A stretch of 64,000 bases of DNA from Macrococcus hajekii. GTDB lineage: Bacteria > Bacillota > Bacilli > Staphylococcales > Staphylococcaceae. A model generated the notes under the pieces. It made no database searches, was not told where the DNA came from, and worked only from the letters and a program-made list of their open reading frames with translations. This document shows positions 27,463 to 39,346 of the stretch, piece after piece; the first letter of the stretch is position 1; each line of letters opens with the position of its first letter. The position numbers and the translations under genes are program-made. The stretch lies in the NCBI RefSeq assembly GCF_004359505.1, contig NZ_SCWE01000001.1, forward strand, positions 987,404-1,051,403. Reading direction: 5' to 3'.

Positions 27463-28179
27463 ATGTCTACTATCCAACTAGATCATATCAATGTTATACG
27501 GAATGATCAGCACATTCTTCATGACATCAGCTGTACATTCCCTAGCGGTACTATCACTGCTCTGATTGGTCCTTCTGGCGCGGGGAAGACTACACTTCTT
27601 AAACTGCTGAATGGCTTGCACAGCCCCACTTCAGGAGAGATATATTTCGATGATGCACCTCTTTCATCGATGAATCTGCTGCAACTGAGAGCAGATGCCG
27701 GTATGGCGCTTCAAAGTGCGCCGATGATATCAGGCACTGTCTATGATAACCTGAATCTACCTTGTGTGATTAAAGGAGAATCCTTAACTGAAGAGGTTGC
27801 CCTTCAACTACTTGATCAGGTCAATCTGGATAATGTTCCTCTCAGTCAGGACATCAAGTCTTTATCAGGCGGACAACGCCAGCGCTTGTCTATTGCGCGT
27901 ACGCTGGTCAATCAGCCGAAAGTCCTGCTGCTGGATGAAATCACATCAAGCCTTGATCCGAGAAGCGTGAAAGAAGTCGAGAAATTAATCCACCGTATTC
28001 ATCAGGACCATCAGGTGACGATAATCTGGATCACACATGACGTAGATCAGGCTGCAAGAGCAACTGAACGCTATGTGATGCTGAGAGACGGCCATGTTGA
28101 ACATATAGGGAAGTCCTCTACACTTCTGAACAGTGAACATGCCACTGTCAGAGACTTTATAGAAGGAGAAGAGCTATGA
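27463..28179 (+). CDS. fetA: Iron-export ABC transporter ATPase (FetA/YbbL-like)
   Basis: A 238-aa ATPase with Walker A GPSGAGKTT near residues 37-45, the LSGGQRQRLSIAR signature and Walker B LLLDEIT. It overlaps the next gene by four bases, a UPF0014 permease, which identifies the pair as FetAB-like; in E. coli that pair counters iron and peroxide stress. The direct function here is inference. Confidence 0.87.
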   Translation: MSTIQLDHINVIRNDQHILHDISCTFPSGTITALIGPSGAGKTTLLKLLNGLHSPTSGEIYFDDAPLSSMNLLQLRADAGMALQSAPMISGTVYDNLNLPCVIKGESLTEEVALQLLDQVNLDNVPLSQDIKSLSGGQRQRLSIARTLVNQPKVLLLDEITSSLDPRSVKEVEKLIHRIHQDHQVTIIWITHDVDQAARATERYVMLRDGHVEHIGKSSTLLNSEHATVRDFIEGEEL

Positions 28180-28940
28180 CACTGCTGCAATTAAGTTTGA
28201 CTGGTATATTCGTTTTTATTCCGCTCCTACTGAGCACTTACCTCAAGCTAGGGCTTGAAAAAGATATTCTGATTGCGACTATCAGAAGTACGATTCAACT
28301 CTTTATCATCGGTTATATTTTAACCTTTGTCTTCGAAAGCAATCACCCACTTTATATCCTATTGATGATTTTACTAATGATCACTGCTGCTACTCAGAAC
28401 ATCATCAAAAAAGGTGAAGGAATCAGAGGTATTACCTGGAAGATTGTAGTCACTTTAATCACAGTAGAAGCGCTCACAATGGGTATTATGCTGACTTTCA
28501 ATATTATTCCGTTCGAAGCGCGCTATGTCATCCCAATCAGCGGTATGGTCATCGGTAACTCGATGGTGCTGTCTCTCCTCTTTCTGAACCGTTTCCTAAG
28601 TGAAATACGCAATAACCACGAGCAGATTGAACTCATTCTGTCACTTGGCGGCACGAATAAGCAGGCCATCCACCAGAGTCTGCTATCAGCCATCAAGAGT
28701 TCCATGATTCCAACGATTGAAAGTCAGAAGACGATGGGTCTCGTCCAGCTACCTGGTATGATGAGCGGTCAGATTATCGGTGGTGCTGACCCGATAGTAG
28801 CCGTACAGTTCCAGTTACTGATACTTTTCTTACTGCTGACAGCAGCGACACTATCAAGTGTAATGGTCGGCTTCCTGAGCTACCCTACTCTGTTCAATGA
28901 AAAAGAACAGTACCTTGGTGAATATCAGGGAACAAAATAA
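28176..28940 (+). CDS. fetB: Iron-export ABC transporter permease (FetB/UPF0014)
   Basis: A 254-aa membrane protein with six to seven hydrophobic segments. The VIPISGMVIGNSMV motif and IVAVQFQLLILFLLL near the end are UPF0014 (YbbM/FetB) signatures, as is QLPGMMSGQIIGGADP. The start overlaps fetA, so the two are translationally coupled. A terminator follows. Confidence 0.9.
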   Translation: MTLLQLSLTGIFVFIPLLLSTYLKLGLEKDILIATIRSTIQLFIIGYILTFVFESNHPLYILLMILLMITAATQNIIKKGEGIRGITWKIVVTLITVEALTMGIMLTFNIIPFEARYVIPISGMVIGNSMVLSLLFLNRFLSEIRNNHEQIELILSLGGTNKQAIHQSLLSAIKSSMIPTIESQKTMGLVQLPGMMSGQIIGGADPIVAVQFQLLILFLLLTAATLSSVMVGFLSYPTLFNEKEQYLGEYQGTK

Positions 28941-28943
28941 AAA

Positions 28944-28980
28944 TCGAGAGCCTTGAACGACTATGTTCAAGGCTCTTTCT
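28944..28980. terminator. Bidirectional terminator between fetB and corA
   Basis: GAGCCTTGAAC and GTTCAAGGCTC form a perfect 11-bp stem with flanking A and T runs. Confidence 0.9.
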
Positions 28981-29905
28981 ATTTGAAGATATTCTTTTTG
29001 ACGAGAAAGAGGTAGGTCAATCCCATTAGAAACATAGCGACAGAAACTGTGCCGACCCATGTCAGTTCTGGTAAATCCACGTTCATACCGAAAAAGCTGA
29101 AAACGAGCGTCGGTAACGTCAGAAAGACTGTGACCAACGTAAGTAGCCGCATAATATTATTCATCTCATTACCAATCAATGACGAATATGAACCTGCGAT
29201 ACTTTCAAGAATTCTCGTATAGAGTTCAGTCGTGCTTAATGCCTGCGTATTCTCAATCATCAAATCCTCGAGGAGTTCCTTATCCTCATCGTACAGCTTG
29301 ATTGAACGTGAACGGAAGATTCGTTTAATTGTATCACCATTAGCAGTCAGTGACGTCAGGAAATAGACTAAACTCTTCTCAAGTTCCATCAGTTCATATA
29401 ACTGACGATTGGTCAGTGACGTTCTTAAGTTGCTCTCGATACGCAGTCGCTCTCTATTCAGCCTTTTAAGTGTGTTATTGTACATCGTTGCAACGGTGAA
29501 TAACACTTCAAGCAGAAATCTCGATTTCATGCGCAGATCAAAACGACGATTCATCAGCTTATTGAACAAATCGTGTTCCCGTGAACAGATTGTGATGATA
29601 TATCCTTTACTCAGGATAATTCCAATAGGCACTGTAATATAGGACAGTGTCTGCTTAATACTCTCATCAATAATTGGAAAGTCATTAATAATCAATGTGC
29701 TATTCGTCTCTTCATCATACTCGATACGCGCACTTTCCTCTGGATCAAGTGGATCTTCCAGAAACTCAATCGGAATATCAAAGAATTCCGCTACCTCCTC
29801 CATCTCCTCACGGGAGGGCTGGGTCATGTTGATCCAGTTATTCATCTGAAATTTTTCAGCTTTAATAATCGTTCCTTCTTCAGAATTAATATATGTACTA
29901 ATCAT
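28979..29905 (-). CDS. corA: CorA-family divalent cation transporter
   Basis: A 308-aa protein with a cytoplasmic alpha/beta and long helical region, then two C-terminal membrane segments. The pore motif FGMN follows the first membrane helix near residue 275 (VFSFFGMNVDLP). It belongs to the YfjQ-like branch of CorA/MIT magnesium channels; cobalt or zinc transport is possible. A promoter lies upstream, and the gene is separated from suf by a terminator. Confidence 0.9.
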   Translation of the reverse strand: MISTYINSEEGTIIKAEKFQMNNWINMTQPSREEMEEVAEFFDIPIEFLEDPLDPEESARIEYDEETNSTLIINDFPIIDESIKQTLSYITVPIGIILSKGYIITICSREHDLFNKLMNRRFDLRMKSRFLLEVLFTVATMYNNTLKRLNRERLRIESNLRTSLTNRQLYELMELEKSLVYFLTSLTANGDTIKRIFRSRSIKLYDEDKELLEDLMIENTQALSTTELYTRILESIAGSYSSLIGNEMNNIMRLLTLVTVFLTLPTLVFSFFGMNVDLPELTWVGTVSVAMFLMGLTYLFLVKKNIFK

Positions 29906-29934
29906 AGGATGTCTCCTTTCTTTCTGCCGGCTTC

Positions 29935-29963
29935 AACATAAAAATCTTATCGTAAAATGACAA
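29935..29963 (-). promoter_or_regulatory. Putative promoter of corA
   Basis: TTGTCA and TATGTT on the minus strand are spaced by 17 bases, about 30 bases before the ATG. Confidence 0.5.
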
Positions 29964-29992
29964 ATAAAGATAGCCTATGTTTTTGTGAAATA

Positions 29993-30024
29993 AAAAAAGA
30001 CGAGTACAATACTCGTCTTTTTGA
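29993..30024 (-). terminator. Terminator of the suf operon
   Basis: AAGACGAGTA and TACTCGTCTT form a stem followed on the minus strand by seven T residues, directly after sufB. Confidence 0.88.
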
Positions 30025-30028
30025 ATAT

Positions 30029-31426
30029 TTAACCGATAGAGCCTTCCATCTCGAATTTGATAAGACGGTTCATTTCTACCGCATATTCCATTGGTAATTC
30101 TTTTGTGAATGGTTCGATGAAGCCCATAACGATCATTTCAGTTGCTTCTTCTTCTGAGATACCCCGGCTCATCAGATAGAATAACTGTTCTTCAGATACT
30201 TTAGACACTTTCGCTTCGTGCTCTAAAGAGATGTTATCGTTCATAACTTCGTTGTAAGGAATCGTGTCTGATGTAGACGCATTATCCATGATGAGTGTGT
30301 CACATTCGATGTTAGAACGTGCACCTTCTGCATCACGACCGAAGTGTACGATACCACGGTATACCACTTTACCGCCTTGTTTAGAGATTGATTTTGAGAC
30401 GATTGTTGAAGATGTGTTCGGTGCTTTATGAATCATCTTCGCACCCGCATCCTGAACCTGTCCTTTACCTGCCAAGGCGATAGATAATGTCATACCACGT
30501 GCGCCTTCACCAAGTAGATAACAGGCTGGGTACTTCATCGTCAGTTTAGAACCGATGTTACCATCGATCCATTCCATCGTACCATTCTCATAAACAAACG
30601 TACGTTTAGTAACTAAGTTGAAGACGTTGTTTGCCCAGTTCTGGATTGTTGTATAACGACAGTATGCGTCTTTCTTAACAATAATCTCAACAACAGCTGA
30701 GTGTAATGAATTCGTTGTATAGACAGGTGCTGTACAACCTTCCACGTAATGAACACTTGCACCTTCGTCAACAATGATGAGTGTACGTTCAAACTGACCC
30801 ATATTTTCAGAGTTGATACGGAAGTATGCTTGAAGTGGTGTGTCCAGCTTAACGTTCTTAGGAACATATATAAATGATCCACCTGACCATACTGCTGAGT
30901 TCAGTGCCGAAAATTTATTGTCTGCAGGTGGAATAACTGAAGCGAAATGTTCTTTGAAGATCTCTTCATTTTCACGTAACGCTGAGTCAGTATCTTTAAA
31001 GATAATACCTTGTTCTTCTAGGTCTTCCTGCATGTTGTGATACACAACTTCAGATTCATACTGAGCAGATACACCTGCTAAATATTTCTGTTCCGCCTCC
31101 GGAATACCTAGTTTATCAAACGTCTGCTTGATTTCTTCAGGTACTTCATCCCATGAACGTTCTGTATGTTCAGAAGGCTTAACGTAGTATGTGATTTCAT
31201 CGAAGTTCAGCTCTGATAAATCACCACCCCACATTGGCATCGGCATTTTATAGAATTGTTTCAATGATTTTAAACGGAAGTCAAGCATCCATTCCGGTTC
31301 TTCTTTCATCTTAGAGATTTCACGTACGATTTCTTCAGTCAATCCACGTTCTGAACGGAAAATAGAGACATCTTTATCGTGGAAACCATATTTGTAATCG
31401 CCCACATCTGGTGCTTTTTTAGCCAT
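30029..31426 (-). CDS. sufB: Fe-S cluster assembly protein SufB
   Basis: A 465-aa protein of the SufBD beta-helix family, the core scaffold of the SufBCD complex. The segment with [23 protein letters not shown] and the C-terminal [18 protein letters not shown] are typical. The ATG at 31426 is preferred over an upstream GTG that overlaps the AGGAG ribosome binding site, and it gives the usual family length. It is the last gene of sufCDSUB, the order common in staphylococci. Confidence 0.97.
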   Translation of the reverse strand: MAKKAPDVGDYKYGFHDKDVSIFRSERGLTEEIVREISKMKEEPEWMLDFRLKSLKQFYKMPMPMWGGDLSELNFDEITYYVKPSEHTERSWDEVPEEIKQTFDKLGIPEAEQKYLAGVSAQYESEVVYHNMQEDLEEQGIIFKDTDSALRENEEIFKEHFASVIPPADNKFSALNSAVWSGGSFIYVPKNVKLDTPLQAYFRINSENMGQFERTLIIVDEGASVHYVEGCTAPVYTTNSLHSAVVEIIVKKDAYCRYTTIQNWANNVFNLVTKRTFVYENGTMEWIDGNIGSKLTMKYPACYLLGEGARGMTLSIALAGKGQVQDAGAKMIHKAPNTSSTIVSKSISKQGGKVVYRGIVHFGRDAEGARSNIECDTLIMDNASTSDTIPYNEVMNDNISLEHEAKVSKVSEEQLFYLMSRGISEEEATEMIVMGFIEPFTKELPMEYAVEMNRLIKFEMEGSIG

Positions 31427-31438
31427 TTGATTCACTCC

Positions 31439-33116
<1,678 letters not shown>

Positions 33117-34412
33117 TTATTTAATCGCTACTTTCTGCTCAATAACGTCTGTCAGCTGACGACGAACCGCTTCAATCGGTAGTTCATTGACAACAGGTGC
33201 CAGGAAGCCATGGATGACAAGACGTTCTGCTTCACGTTTAGAGATACCACGACTCATTAAATAGAAGAGCTGCATTGGATCTACGCGTCCAGCTGATGCT
33301 GCGTGACCTGCTGTAACATCATCTTCATCGATTAAGAGAATCGGGTTCGCATCGCCACGTGATTTCTCTGATAACATCAGTACACGTGATTCCTGCTGAG
33401 CATCCGCTTTAGTCGCGCCATGCTTGATATATCCGATACCATTAAAAATTGATGATGCAGCATCTTTCATCACACCATGCTTCAAGATGTGACCGACAGA
33501 ATTTTTACCATACTGGATGATCTGCGTTGTGAAATTCAGTTTCTGTTCACCACGACCGACAACGACTGTTTTCAAGTTACTTGTTGAATTATCACCCATC
33601 AAGTAAGTCGTATTATCATTGATAGTATCTCCATCATTCATCAGTCCGAGTGACCAGTCAATCGTTGCATCCTGATGTGCAATACCACGACGGATTACAT
33701 GGCCCACTAAACCTTTTGCCAGGAAGTCCACTGTACCGTAAGTGATTTTCGCGTTATCATTTGCGATGACTTCTGAGATAAGGTTCAGCTGCCCAGCCGC
33801 CTCTTCCACTGTTGATAAATAGTTCTCAACATATGTCACTTCTGAGCCTGTATCCGCAACAATGAGTAAATGATTGAAGATGTTCGCCTCTTTATCATCA
33901 TGCAGTACCACCATCTGGATAGGTGATTCAATCACCACATTTTTAGGTATGTAGATGAATAATCCACCGTTTAAAAGGGCTGCGTGAAGAGCTGTCAGAC
34001 GATGCTCGTCGACTTTTACCGCTTCAGTCATAAAGTATTTCTGTACAAGCTCGCTATGTTCAGCAATAGCTGTATGAATATCTTTAATAATAACACCTTG
34101 CTCCACTAACTTCTCGTCTACTTTCATATAAGCAGGTGTATTATTATGTTGAATATATAGATTCTCAACCGCTTCAACATCGATGATTGATTTTACCTCT
34201 TCAGGTAACTCATCAGTTGATGTGTAAGTTTCACTGTCTGCTGCATGATACTTCACATCAAAATTCCAGCGATCCAGTCTTGTTTTATCAGGTTTTGGCA
34301 TATCAATCGTCTCTAAGCGATTGAATGCATCCTCACGAATGGCCGTCATCCATGAGGGTTCATTTTTTTGTTCTGAGAATTGTTTCACTTGTTCCAAGTT
34401 GATGTCACTCAT
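33117..34412 (-). CDS. sufD: Fe-S cluster assembly protein SufD
   Basis: A 431-aa SufBD-family protein, shorter than SufB and less conserved in the N-terminal half. The C-terminal [26 protein letters not shown] matches SufB. It forms SufBC2D with SufB and SufC. It starts 21 bases after sufC. Confidence 0.95.
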   Translation of the reverse strand: MSDINLEQVKQFSEQKNEPSWMTAIREDAFNRLETIDMPKPDKTRLDRWNFDVKYHAADSETYTSTDELPEEVKSIIDVEAVENLYIQHNNTPAYMKVDEKLVEQGVIIKDIHTAIAEHSELVQKYFMTEAVKVDEHRLTALHAALLNGGLFIYIPKNVVIESPIQMVVLHDDKEANIFNHLLIVADTGSEVTYVENYLSTVEEAAGQLNLISEVIANDNAKITYGTVDFLAKGLVGHVIRRGIAHQDATIDWSLGLMNDGDTINDNTTYLMGDNSTSNLKTVVVGRGEQKLNFTTQIIQYGKNSVGHILKHGVMKDAASSIFNGIGYIKHGATKADAQQESRVLMLSEKSRGDANPILLIDEDDVTAGHAASAGRVDPMQLFYLMSRGISKREAERLVIHGFLAPVVNELPIEAVRRQLTDVIEQKVAIK

Positions 34413-34433
34413 TTCAGTTCCTCCTATAAAAGA

Positions 34434-35207
34434 TTATTCAGCCGCTTCGTCCTGAATGTCTAATTCTTGTTTAATCCAGTCATAACCTTCAGCTTCAAGA
34501 CGCTGAGCTAACTCTTCGCCACCAGATTTCACAACACGACCCTGCATCATAACATGAACATGGTCAGGTGTGATGTAGTTAAGAAGACGCTGATAGTGAG
34601 TGATGATTAAGCAACCGAAGTTTTCGCCGCGCATTTCGTTGATGCCTTTAGAAACCACTTTAAGTGCATCGATATCAAGCCCTGAGTCAATTTCATCTAA
34701 AATAGCGAATTTAGGTTCAAGCATCATTAATTGAAGAATTTCATTACGTTTTTTCTCCCCGCCTGAGAAACCTTCGTTTAAATAACGAGTTGCCATATCA
34801 GGATCCATTTCAAGGAAATCCATTTGCTTATCCATTTTCTTGATAAATTGCATCAGGTTGATTTCCTGACCTTCTTCACGACGTGAATTGATTGCTGAAC
34901 GTAAGAAATCAGCATTAGTTACGCCTGAGATTTCAGATGGGTATTGCATCGCAAGGAATAGACCCGCTTGAGCGCGCTCGTCTACTTCCATTTCAAGCAC
35001 ATTTTCACCGTCAAGTAAAACTTCACCTTGTGTCACTTCATATTTAGGGTGTCCCATAATTGCGGATGATAATGTTGATTTACCTGTACCATTCGGTCCC
35101 ATGATCGCATGGATTTCACCTTGCTTGATTGTTAAGTTGACACCTTTTAAAATTTCCTTGCCTTCGATTGAAACGTGTAAATCTTTAATCTCTAATACTG
35201 ATGCCAT
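34434..35207 (-). CDS. sufC: Fe-S assembly ATPase SufC
   Basis: A 257-aa ABC-type ATPase without membrane partner. Walker A is [11 protein letters not shown] near residues 36-46, the signature is [12 protein letters not shown] and Walker B is [12 protein letters not shown]. First gene of the suf operon, with GGAGGG before the ATG. Confidence 0.97.
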   Translation of the reverse strand: MASVLEIKDLHVSIEGKEILKGVNLTIKQGEIHAIMGPNGTGKSTLSSAIMGHPKYEVTQGEVLLDGENVLEMEVDERAQAGLFLAMQYPSEISGVTNADFLRSAINSRREEGQEINLMQFIKKMDKQMDFLEMDPDMATRYLNEGFSGGEKKRNEILQLMMLEPKFAILDEIDSGLDIDALKVVSKGINEMRGENFGCLIITHYQRLLNYITPDHVHVMMQGRVVKSGGEELAQRLEAEGYDWIKQELDIQDEAAE

Positions 35208-35305
35208 AAGTGTTCCCTCCAGATATATTAATCAATTGATATACTTAACTAGTTTATAATAACTTTAAAGTGAGGTCAAAGACCTTAATATAAATTACAG
35301 TTTCT

Positions 35306-35334
35306 ATTATAACCTAGTTGAGAATGATTATGAA
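35306..35334 (-). promoter_or_regulatory. Putative suf promoter overlapped by a Fur-like box
   Basis: On the minus strand TTCATA and TATAAT are spaced by 17 bases. Between them TGAGAATGATTATGA (35319-35333, plus strand) matches the 7-1-7 Fur motif TGATAATNATTATCA in all but two positions. Regulation by Fur or a related factor is inference. Confidence 0.5.
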
Positions 35335-35380
35335 TACATGTGTTTCTATTAATCTCATTCTGTCATTAAAATTGGACAAA

Positions 35381-35416
35381 AAAACAGGATTCTCACCAGA
35401 GGAGAACCCTGTTTTG
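35381..35416 (-). terminator. Terminator of the metNIQ operon
   Basis: AAAACAGG..TTCTC and GAGAA.CCTGTTTT form a hairpin followed on the minus strand by a T run. Confidence 0.85.
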
Positions 35417-35421
35417 CTCAA

Positions 35422-36243
35422 TTATTCTGCTGGTACGACTGCACCTTTATAATGATCATCAATATATTTTTTCATATCATCAGACTGCAATGCTTTTACA
35501 AGCGCTTTAATTTTTGCATCATCCTTATGTCCTTCTTGAACAGCAATCAGGTTTGCATAAGGTGATTCTTTATCTTCCAGTACGATAGAATCATTTACTG
35601 GATTGATTTTATTTGCTAATGCAACGTTGGCGTTCAGAATCACTGCATCGCCTTCACCATTTTGATATGTTTTCGCTAAAAATTCTGCCGCTTGCTTGTT
35701 ATTGAATTTGATGTCTTTCTTATTTTCAGCGATGTCTTTGAACGTCGCTTTAATCGGATCTGTACCTTCTTTTAATTTGATGAGACCTGCTTTTGTGAAG
35801 AATGAAAGGAAACGTCCCTCTTCTGCTGGATTGTTAGAAATAAATACTTCTGCACCATTCGGTAATTCTTCTAATGATTTATATTTTTTTGAGTATACAG
35901 CCATTGGTTCGATGTGTACGTTACCAGCTGACTCAATTTTATAGCCTTTTTCTTTTTTCTCAGTATCTAAGTAAGGCGTATGCTGGAAGAAGTTTGCATC
36001 GATTTCACCGTCGTTAAGTAGACGGTTAGGAGTCGTATAGTCATTGATGATTTTAATATTTAATTTGTAACCTTCTTTTTCTAAAACAGGTTTCACTTGT
36101 TCAAGTAACTCAGCATGAGGCGTTGGTGATGCACCTACTGTAATGGTTTTATCTTCTTTTTTACTGTCTTTTGAATCAGATCCACAAGCTGTTAAAACGA
36201 CTGAAAGCAGAATTGTAAGTGCAAGTACTAAAATTTTCTTCAT
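35422..36243 (-). CDS. metQ: Methionine ABC transporter substrate-binding lipoprotein MetQ
   Basis: A 273-aa NlpA/MetQ-family lipoprotein. The ATG at 36243 opens the signal peptide MKKILVLALT..VLTAC with the lipobox cysteine at C20. The ITVGASPTPHAELLEQVKP segment starts the methionine-binding domain. It binds methionine outside the cell and delivers it to MetI/MetN. It is the last gene of the operon. Confidence 0.94.
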   Translation of the reverse strand: MKKILVLALTILLSVVLTACGSDSKDSKKEDKTITVGASPTPHAELLEQVKPVLEKEGYKLNIKIINDYTTPNRLLNDGEIDANFFQHTPYLDTEKKEKGYKIESAGNVHIEPMAVYSKKYKSLEELPNGAEVFISNNPAEEGRFLSFFTKAGLIKLKEGTDPIKATFKDIAENKKDIKFNNKQAAEFLAKTYQNGEGDAVILNANVALANKINPVNDSIVLEDKESPYANLIAVQEGHKDDAKIKALVKALQSDDMKKYIDDHYKGAVVPAE

Positions 36244-36268
36244 TTTATTTCTCCTTATAATTTTATTT

Positions 36269-36964
36269 TTATCTTTTATCTGTACGCTTCGCAAGGAAGT
36301 CACCGATAAACTGAATCGCAAAGACGATAATCAGAATAAATATAGTTGAAACGAGAATGACATCGTTCTGACTACGGGTAAATCCTACTAAGTAAGCAAG
36401 GTTACCTAAACCACCGGCACCAATAACACCTGCAATGGCAGTTGCACCGACAAGTGAGATTGTCGTGACAGTAATACCAGAAATCAAGGCAGGCATAGAT
36501 TCTCTCAGCAGTACTTTAGAAATCAGTGTCCATTTGCTGGCACCCATTGCCTCTGCTGCTTCAATAACCCCTTTATCAATTTCTTTCATACCGATTTCTA
36601 CAAGTCTCGCATAGAACGGTGCAGCTCCGATAATCAAGGCAGGCAGTGCACCTTTCACTCCACTGATTGTTCCCATTAAAACATTAGTGAATGGAATGAG
36701 GAGAAGAATCAGAATGATAAACGGGATTGCACGGAATAAGTTCACAAAAAATGCCATAATATTGTAGAGCACTTTAGCGCCCGGCGCCTTACTTCTTGAT
36801 GCCAGGAAGAGAGCCGTACCAATAATCAGACCGAATATAAATGTAAACAGTGCTGAAATAATAGTCATATAAAGTGTCTCATAGATGGCCACCCAGACAT
36901 CCAGCCACACGACATTCTTAAAACTGAACATCTCGCGAATAGTATCCATCATTGTATTATCCAT
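36269..36964 (-). CDS. metI: Methionine ABC transporter permease MetI
   Basis: A 231-aa permease with five membrane segments and the EAA-type loop [20 protein letters not shown]. The ATG at 36964 follows GGAGGTGG by seven bases; longer open frames lack a better site. It overlaps the end of metN by eight bases. Confidence 0.93.
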   Translation of the reverse strand: MDNTMMDTIREMFSFKNVVWLDVWVAIYETLYMTIISALFTFIFGLIIGTALFLASRSKAPGAKVLYNIMAFFVNLFRAIPFIILILLLIPFTNVLMGTISGVKGALPALIIGAAPFYARLVEIGMKEIDKGVIEAAEAMGASKWTLISKVLLRESMPALISGITVTTISLVGATAIAGVIGAGGLGNLAYLVGFTRSQNDVILVSTIFILIIVFAIQFIGDFLAKRTDKR

Positions 36965-37979
36965 GTCGTTCCACCTCCGCTTGTACACCATGTTCACTTA
37001 ATTCCTTGAACATTTCATTATGTCCTTCGAGAGTCGGGACATGAACAATTAAATGACCGAATGAACCATTCTGTGTATGTTTAATATTACCTGCCAGTAC
37101 ATTGGCATCCAGATTATACTTACGGATCATTTTACTGATAATAGGCTGACCGGATGTCGAGCCTACAAATTTAAGTCTTAAAATAGTGCCTGTCGGATAA
37201 TGCTCCATAATCTCATTCATCGACGTTTCAAGCTCTGAATCCTTCAGATCATCCTTCACGAAACGCTGCGTTACAGATGACTGAGGATTTTCAAAGACGT
37301 GCATTACGGGACCTTGTTCTACGACGCGACCGTTCTCCATCACCGCTACTTGATGACAGATTTTACGGATCACTTGCATTTCATGTGTGATCAGAATAAT
37401 CGTCAGCTTCAATTCTTTATTGATATTGACCAGCAGATCAAGAATTTCATCTGTTGTCTGTGGATCCAGTGCGCTGGTAGCTTCATCACATAACAATACC
37501 GTCGGGTTATTGGCAAGGGCACGGGCTATACCGACACGCTGCTTCTGTCCACCAGATAATTGTGAAGGATAAGCATTTTCTCTGCCTTCAAGACCCACCA
37601 TACGAATCAATTCGTTAACTCGTGCCGTACGGTCTGCTTTAGCAACACCAGCAATCTCAAGAGGAAACGCAATATTATCAAAAACTGTACGAGACCACAA
37701 TAAATTGAAGTGCTGAAAAATCATACCGATTTTCTGACGCTTCTTTCTTAAATCCCCAGGACTTAATTGAGCGATGTTATCTCCACCGACTACAACATCA
37801 CCTGAAGTGGGTTTTTCCAGACCATTGAACATACGGATGAGCGTACTTTTACCTGCACCGGAAAATCCGATCACACCAAATATCTCCCCTTCGTTGATAG
37901 TCATATTAACGTGATCAACGGCAGTCAATGAACCTTTTTTAGTGGTAAACTGCTTGACCACCTCATTTAATGTAATCAC
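36957..37979 (-). CDS. metN: Methionine ABC transporter ATPase MetN
   Basis: A 340-aa ATPase with Walker [11 protein letters not shown] near residues 38-47, signature [13 protein letters not shown], Walker [12 protein letters not shown] and a C-terminal NIL/ACT-like regulatory domain (from about residue 265) that senses methionine in the family. The start is GTG with AAAGGAGG upstream. The SAM riboswitch and its terminator lie directly upstream. Confidence 0.95.
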   Translation of the reverse strand: MITLNEVVKQFTTKKGSLTAVDHVNMTINEGEIFGVIGFSGAGKSTLIRMFNGLEKPTSGDVVVGGDNIAQLSPGDLRKKRQKIGMIFQHFNLLWSRTVFDNIAFPLEIAGVAKADRTARVNELIRMVGLEGRENAYPSQLSGGQKQRVGIARALANNPTVLLCDEATSALDPQTTDEILDLLVNINKELKLTIILITHEMQVIRKICHQVAVMENGRVVEQGPVMHVFENPQSSVTQRFVKDDLKDSELETSMNEIMEHYPTGTILRLKFVGSTSGQPIISKMIRKYNLDANVLAGNIKHTQNGSFGHLIVHVPTLEGHNEMFKELSEHGVQAEVERHG

Positions 37980-38003
37980 TTACATACCTCCTTTAAACGA
38001 ATA

Positions 38004-38037
38004 AAGCGTCTTTCCCACAAAAATGAGAAAGACGCAT
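38004..38037 (-). terminator. Riboswitch-controlled terminator before metN
   Basis: GCGTCTTTCTC and GGGAAAGACGC form a stem followed by TTTATT on the minus strand, between the SAM aptamer and metN. Confidence 0.88.
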
Positions 38038-38049
38038 ATCTATCATCGT

Positions 38050-38150
38050 CTCTCATCTTCTAAAGCCTGAGCTTTATGTGAATTGGCACCATGTCATACG
38101 ACGGTTGCCGGGCTTCATAGGGCACATCCCTCCACCTCTCTTGATAAGAG
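38050..38150 (-). ncRNA. SAM-I (S-box) riboswitch
   Basis: Read on the minus strand, the element starts with CTCTTATC and contains AGAGAGGTGGAGGGA, then GAAGCCCGGCAACC, GTGCCAATTC and ends GATGAGAG, which pairs with the 5' end to close helix P1. This order and these conserved blocks are those of the SAM-I riboswitch. With the downstream terminator it should stop transcription of metNIQ when SAM is plentiful. Confidence 0.96.
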
Positions 38151-38177
38151 TTATATTCAACTGTTTTTCATAATAGA

Positions 38178-38492
38178 CTACATCAACTGAATCGTCAATA
38201 CTTTCTGAATAATTTCATAAATATTCGTTACCGACTCAAATTTGTATATAATATCAGCCACTTCATCATTATGAACAATCAATAATACAGGCACACTCAT
38301 CAACTGATAAGCTTGCGTGAAATCTTCTGTGTAATTCAGATCTACCTTTTTGACCTCAAGCTTTGTCAGAGCGGGTAAAATATCGACCATCCGTTCTGCT
38401 ACCTTGCAAGTACCGCAAAGGGGCGTATAACCGAATATAAGATAATCACCAGACGGGACTGAAGGTAAATAATCGCTGACTTTCATCCTCAT
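38178..38492 (-). CDS. Thioredoxin-like protein (YusE type)
   Basis: A 104-aa thioredoxin-fold protein with the active-site CGTC in FGYTPLCGTCKVAERM near residue 26 and the cis-proline segment SVPVLLIVHN. It resembles Bacillus YusE. The ATG at 38492 has AAGGG eight bases upstream. Its first 47 bases overlap the end of the toprim gene, so the pair is probably coupled. Confidence 0.83.
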   Translation of the reverse strand: MRMKVSDYLPSVPSGDYLIFGYTPLCGTCKVAERMVDILPALTKLEVKKVDLNYTEDFTQAYQLMSVPVLLIVHNDEVADIIYKFESVTNIYEIIQKVLTIQLM

Positions 38493-38829
38493 TTTTCAAA
38501 CCCTTCACTTCAAACTCATGTTTCATTAATTTTTTAGACAGATAATCCAGGGGGCAGCGTCCTACTTCACTATAAGTCGGATCAATATAAATATGTGTGC
38601 ATTCACTTAAATGGCGCTTAAACCAGCTGCGTATTTTTTTGCCGGCCTTATCTGCATCAGTCATGATATAAACATTCTGTCCGATGAGTTCATCCAGCAT
38701 TGCATCCATTTTATCGATACCCATCGTGCCATTTGTGCAGATAATATGTACAGGTTCAGATAATACTTGTTGTAACTTCACTTTGTCAGACTTGCCTTCA
38801 ACAACAATGACTTTATTGATTACAGACAT
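38446..38829 (-). CDS. Small toprim-domain protein (YusF type)
   Basis: A 127-aa protein made of a single toprim domain. The conserved Glu lies in VIVVEGKSDK and the DxD in YIMTDADKAGKKI. Relatives act in 5S rRNA maturation (RNase M5-like) or have unknown roles. It lies beside gcvH and the thioredoxin-like gene, as yusF does in Bacillus. Confidence 0.85.
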   Translation of the reverse strand: MSVINKVIVVEGKSDKVKLQQVLSEPVHIICTNGTMGIDKMDAMLDELIGQNVYIMTDADKAGKKIRSWFKRHLSECTHIYIDPTYSEVGRCPLDYLSKKLMKHEFEVKGLKNEDESQRLFTFSPVW

Positions 38830-38858
38830 CTCATCACCTTTTCATATGCAGTCATAAA

Positions 38859-38886
38859 AAAATCCTTGATAATAAATTATCAAGGA
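38859..38886 (-). terminator. Terminator of gcvH
   Basis: TCCTTGATAAT and ATTATCAAGGA form a perfect 11-bp stem followed by seven T residues on the minus strand. Confidence 0.9.
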
Positions 38887-38897
38887 AATTATAGCAT

Positions 38898-39278
38898 TTA
38901 AGCGTTGATCATTTCATCATATTGAGCTTTGTCTAATAATTCATTTAACTCATCGTCGTTTTCAGTTTCGACTTTAACCATCCATGCATTTTCGTATGGA
39001 GATTCGTTAACGAATTCAGGGCTGTCTTCAAGTTCACTGTTTACTTCAACAACTTTACCGCTAAGTGGTGCATATAATTCTGAAACAGTTTTAACTGATT
39101 CAACGCTACCGAAAGGTTGACCTACAGTAATGTCATCGCCTACTTCTGGAAGCTCAACGAATACGATGTCCCCAAGTTCTGATTGTGCAAAATCAGTGAT
39201 ACCAATCGTTTTTACGTTACCTTCAGTTTTTACCCATTCATGATCTTTAGAATATTTTAAGCCTTCAAGTGTTGCCAC
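38898..39278 (-). CDS. gcvH: Glycine cleavage system H protein
   Basis: A 126-aa lipoyl carrier. The lipoylated lysine is K63 in [12 protein letters not shown]. It shuttles the aminomethyl group in glycine cleavage and in Gram-positive bacteria also serves as the first acceptor of octanoyl or lipoyl groups. LipA, which would modify it, is at 23441. The remaining glycine cleavage genes are not nearby. Confidence 0.96.
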   Translation of the reverse strand: MATLEGLKYSKDHEWVKTEGNVKTIGITDFAQSELGDIVFVELPEVGDDITVGQPFGSVESVKTVSELYAPLSGKVVEVNSELEDSPEFVNESPYENAWMVKVETENDDELNELLDKAQYDEMINA

Positions 39279-39346
39279 AAAAATCCCCTCCTAAATAGTA
39301 ATTACATCTTAATAATGACATAGCATGACAGGTTATTCAACTTTTT

